DNA of 58,614 nt from an uncultured Alphaproteobacteria bacterium (GTDB taxonomy: Bacteria; Pseudomonadota; Alphaproteobacteria; Methylaequorales; Methylaequoraceae). The position numbers and the translations under genes are program-made. The stretch's first letter is position 1, and each line of letters begins with the position of its first letter. The DNA lies in the NCBI GenBank assembly GCA_902595755.1, contig CACJRF010000010.1, positions 1 through 58,614 of the forward strand, written 5' to 3'. A model generated the notes under the pieces. The model was not told the DNA's origin. It saw only the letters and a list, made by a program, of their open reading frames with translations, and made no database searches. Shown in pieces: positions 58,556-58,614 of this stretch.

Positions 58556-58614
58556 AAATAGAATTTTTTTTTTTATTTATTTTTCTCCCAACAATACTTT
58601 TTTTTATTCCTGAT
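58540..58614 (+). CDS. Membrane protein, start only (possible CPBP intramembrane protease)
   Basis: An ATG at 58540 preceded by AAGGA opens a frame of 25 codons to the window end, overlapping the preceding gene by 16 bases. It starts MASSIKIEFFFLFIFLPTIL, a hydrophobic N-terminus like that of CPBP-family proteases, which often start E.xxLFxxLP. Too short for a firm call. Confidence 0.45.
   Translation, partial: MASSIKIEFFFLFIFLPTILFFIPD

Overview
The window comes from an AT-rich alphaproteobacterium, most likely a marine, small-genome type. The pointers are low GC with short intergenic gaps, an adk-rpsM-rpsK-rpoA-rplQ order without rpmJ, a glnB-glnA pair, an ATP12-family F1-ATPase assembly factor, and a propionyl-CoA carboxylase pair. 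I cannot assign a genus. No stretch longer than about 300 bases lacks a feature; the gaps of 180-270 bases between 5285 and 13695 are explained by tRNA-derived repeats.

Layout. 1-1262: minus-strand pair of a type III polyketide synthase and a truncated isoprenylcysteine-methyltransferase-like gene. 1419-3040: photolyase preceded by a tiny basic protein gene. 3194-5284: an alpha/beta hydrolase and short-chain dehydrogenase pair, divergent from a MarR-type regulator, with a tandem palindrome between them. 5286-14740: an accessory island bounded on the right by an intact tRNA-His gene. It contains five partial copies of the 3' half of that tRNA, and all its protein genes lie on the plus strand. 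14831-17885: aminotransferase, PII protein and glutamine synthetase. 17890-20824: isochorismatase-like hydrolase, glutathione peroxidase, a lipoprotein, and a degenerate tyrosine recombinase abutting tRNA-Leu(GAG).

20829-55701: a 35 kb block read entirely on the minus strand, secE-nusG-rplKAJL-rpoBC-rpsL-rpsG-fusA-tuf, then the S10, spc and alpha ribosomal clusters through rplQ, then an RluC/D-like pseudouridine synthase, an ATP12 protein, pccB and pccA. This is the transcription/translation core. Several ribosomal proteins (S5, L3, L15, L17, L22) carry long low-complexity extensions. 55778-58614: a sirtuin, tRNA-Trp, tRNA-Gly, an ArsC-like protein, tRNA-Tyr, an RlmB-type rRNA methyltransferase, a PNPOx-like protein, and the first codons of a membrane protein.

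The most interesting region is 5286-14740. Each tRNA-His fragment starts at the encoded CCA, and the best preserved ones stop at the anticodon loop, the boundary expected for tyrosine-recombinase integration into a tRNA gene. Between the fragments lie compact cargo units of one to four genes: a circularly permuted ATP-grasp/alpha-E/transglutaminase/cobalamin-binding-like operon, a PhoA-type phosphatase with a DUF5706 membrane protein, a DUF616 glycosyltransferase-like gene, a secreted protein, and a PhoD-type phosphatase. Genes typically stop within a few bases of the next fragment, and the DUF616 gene takes its last six codons and stop from the tRNA fragment. A second, internally deleted copy of the DUF616 unit, nearly identical in its retained 3' part, lies 3.2 kb away beside another fragment. 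No recombinase is present in the island. The picture is a serial array of recombinase-free gene cassettes that use the tRNA-His 3' half as attachment site, resembling in outline integron cassettes or the tRNA-borne tycheposons of marine cyanobacteria. That mechanism is an inference.
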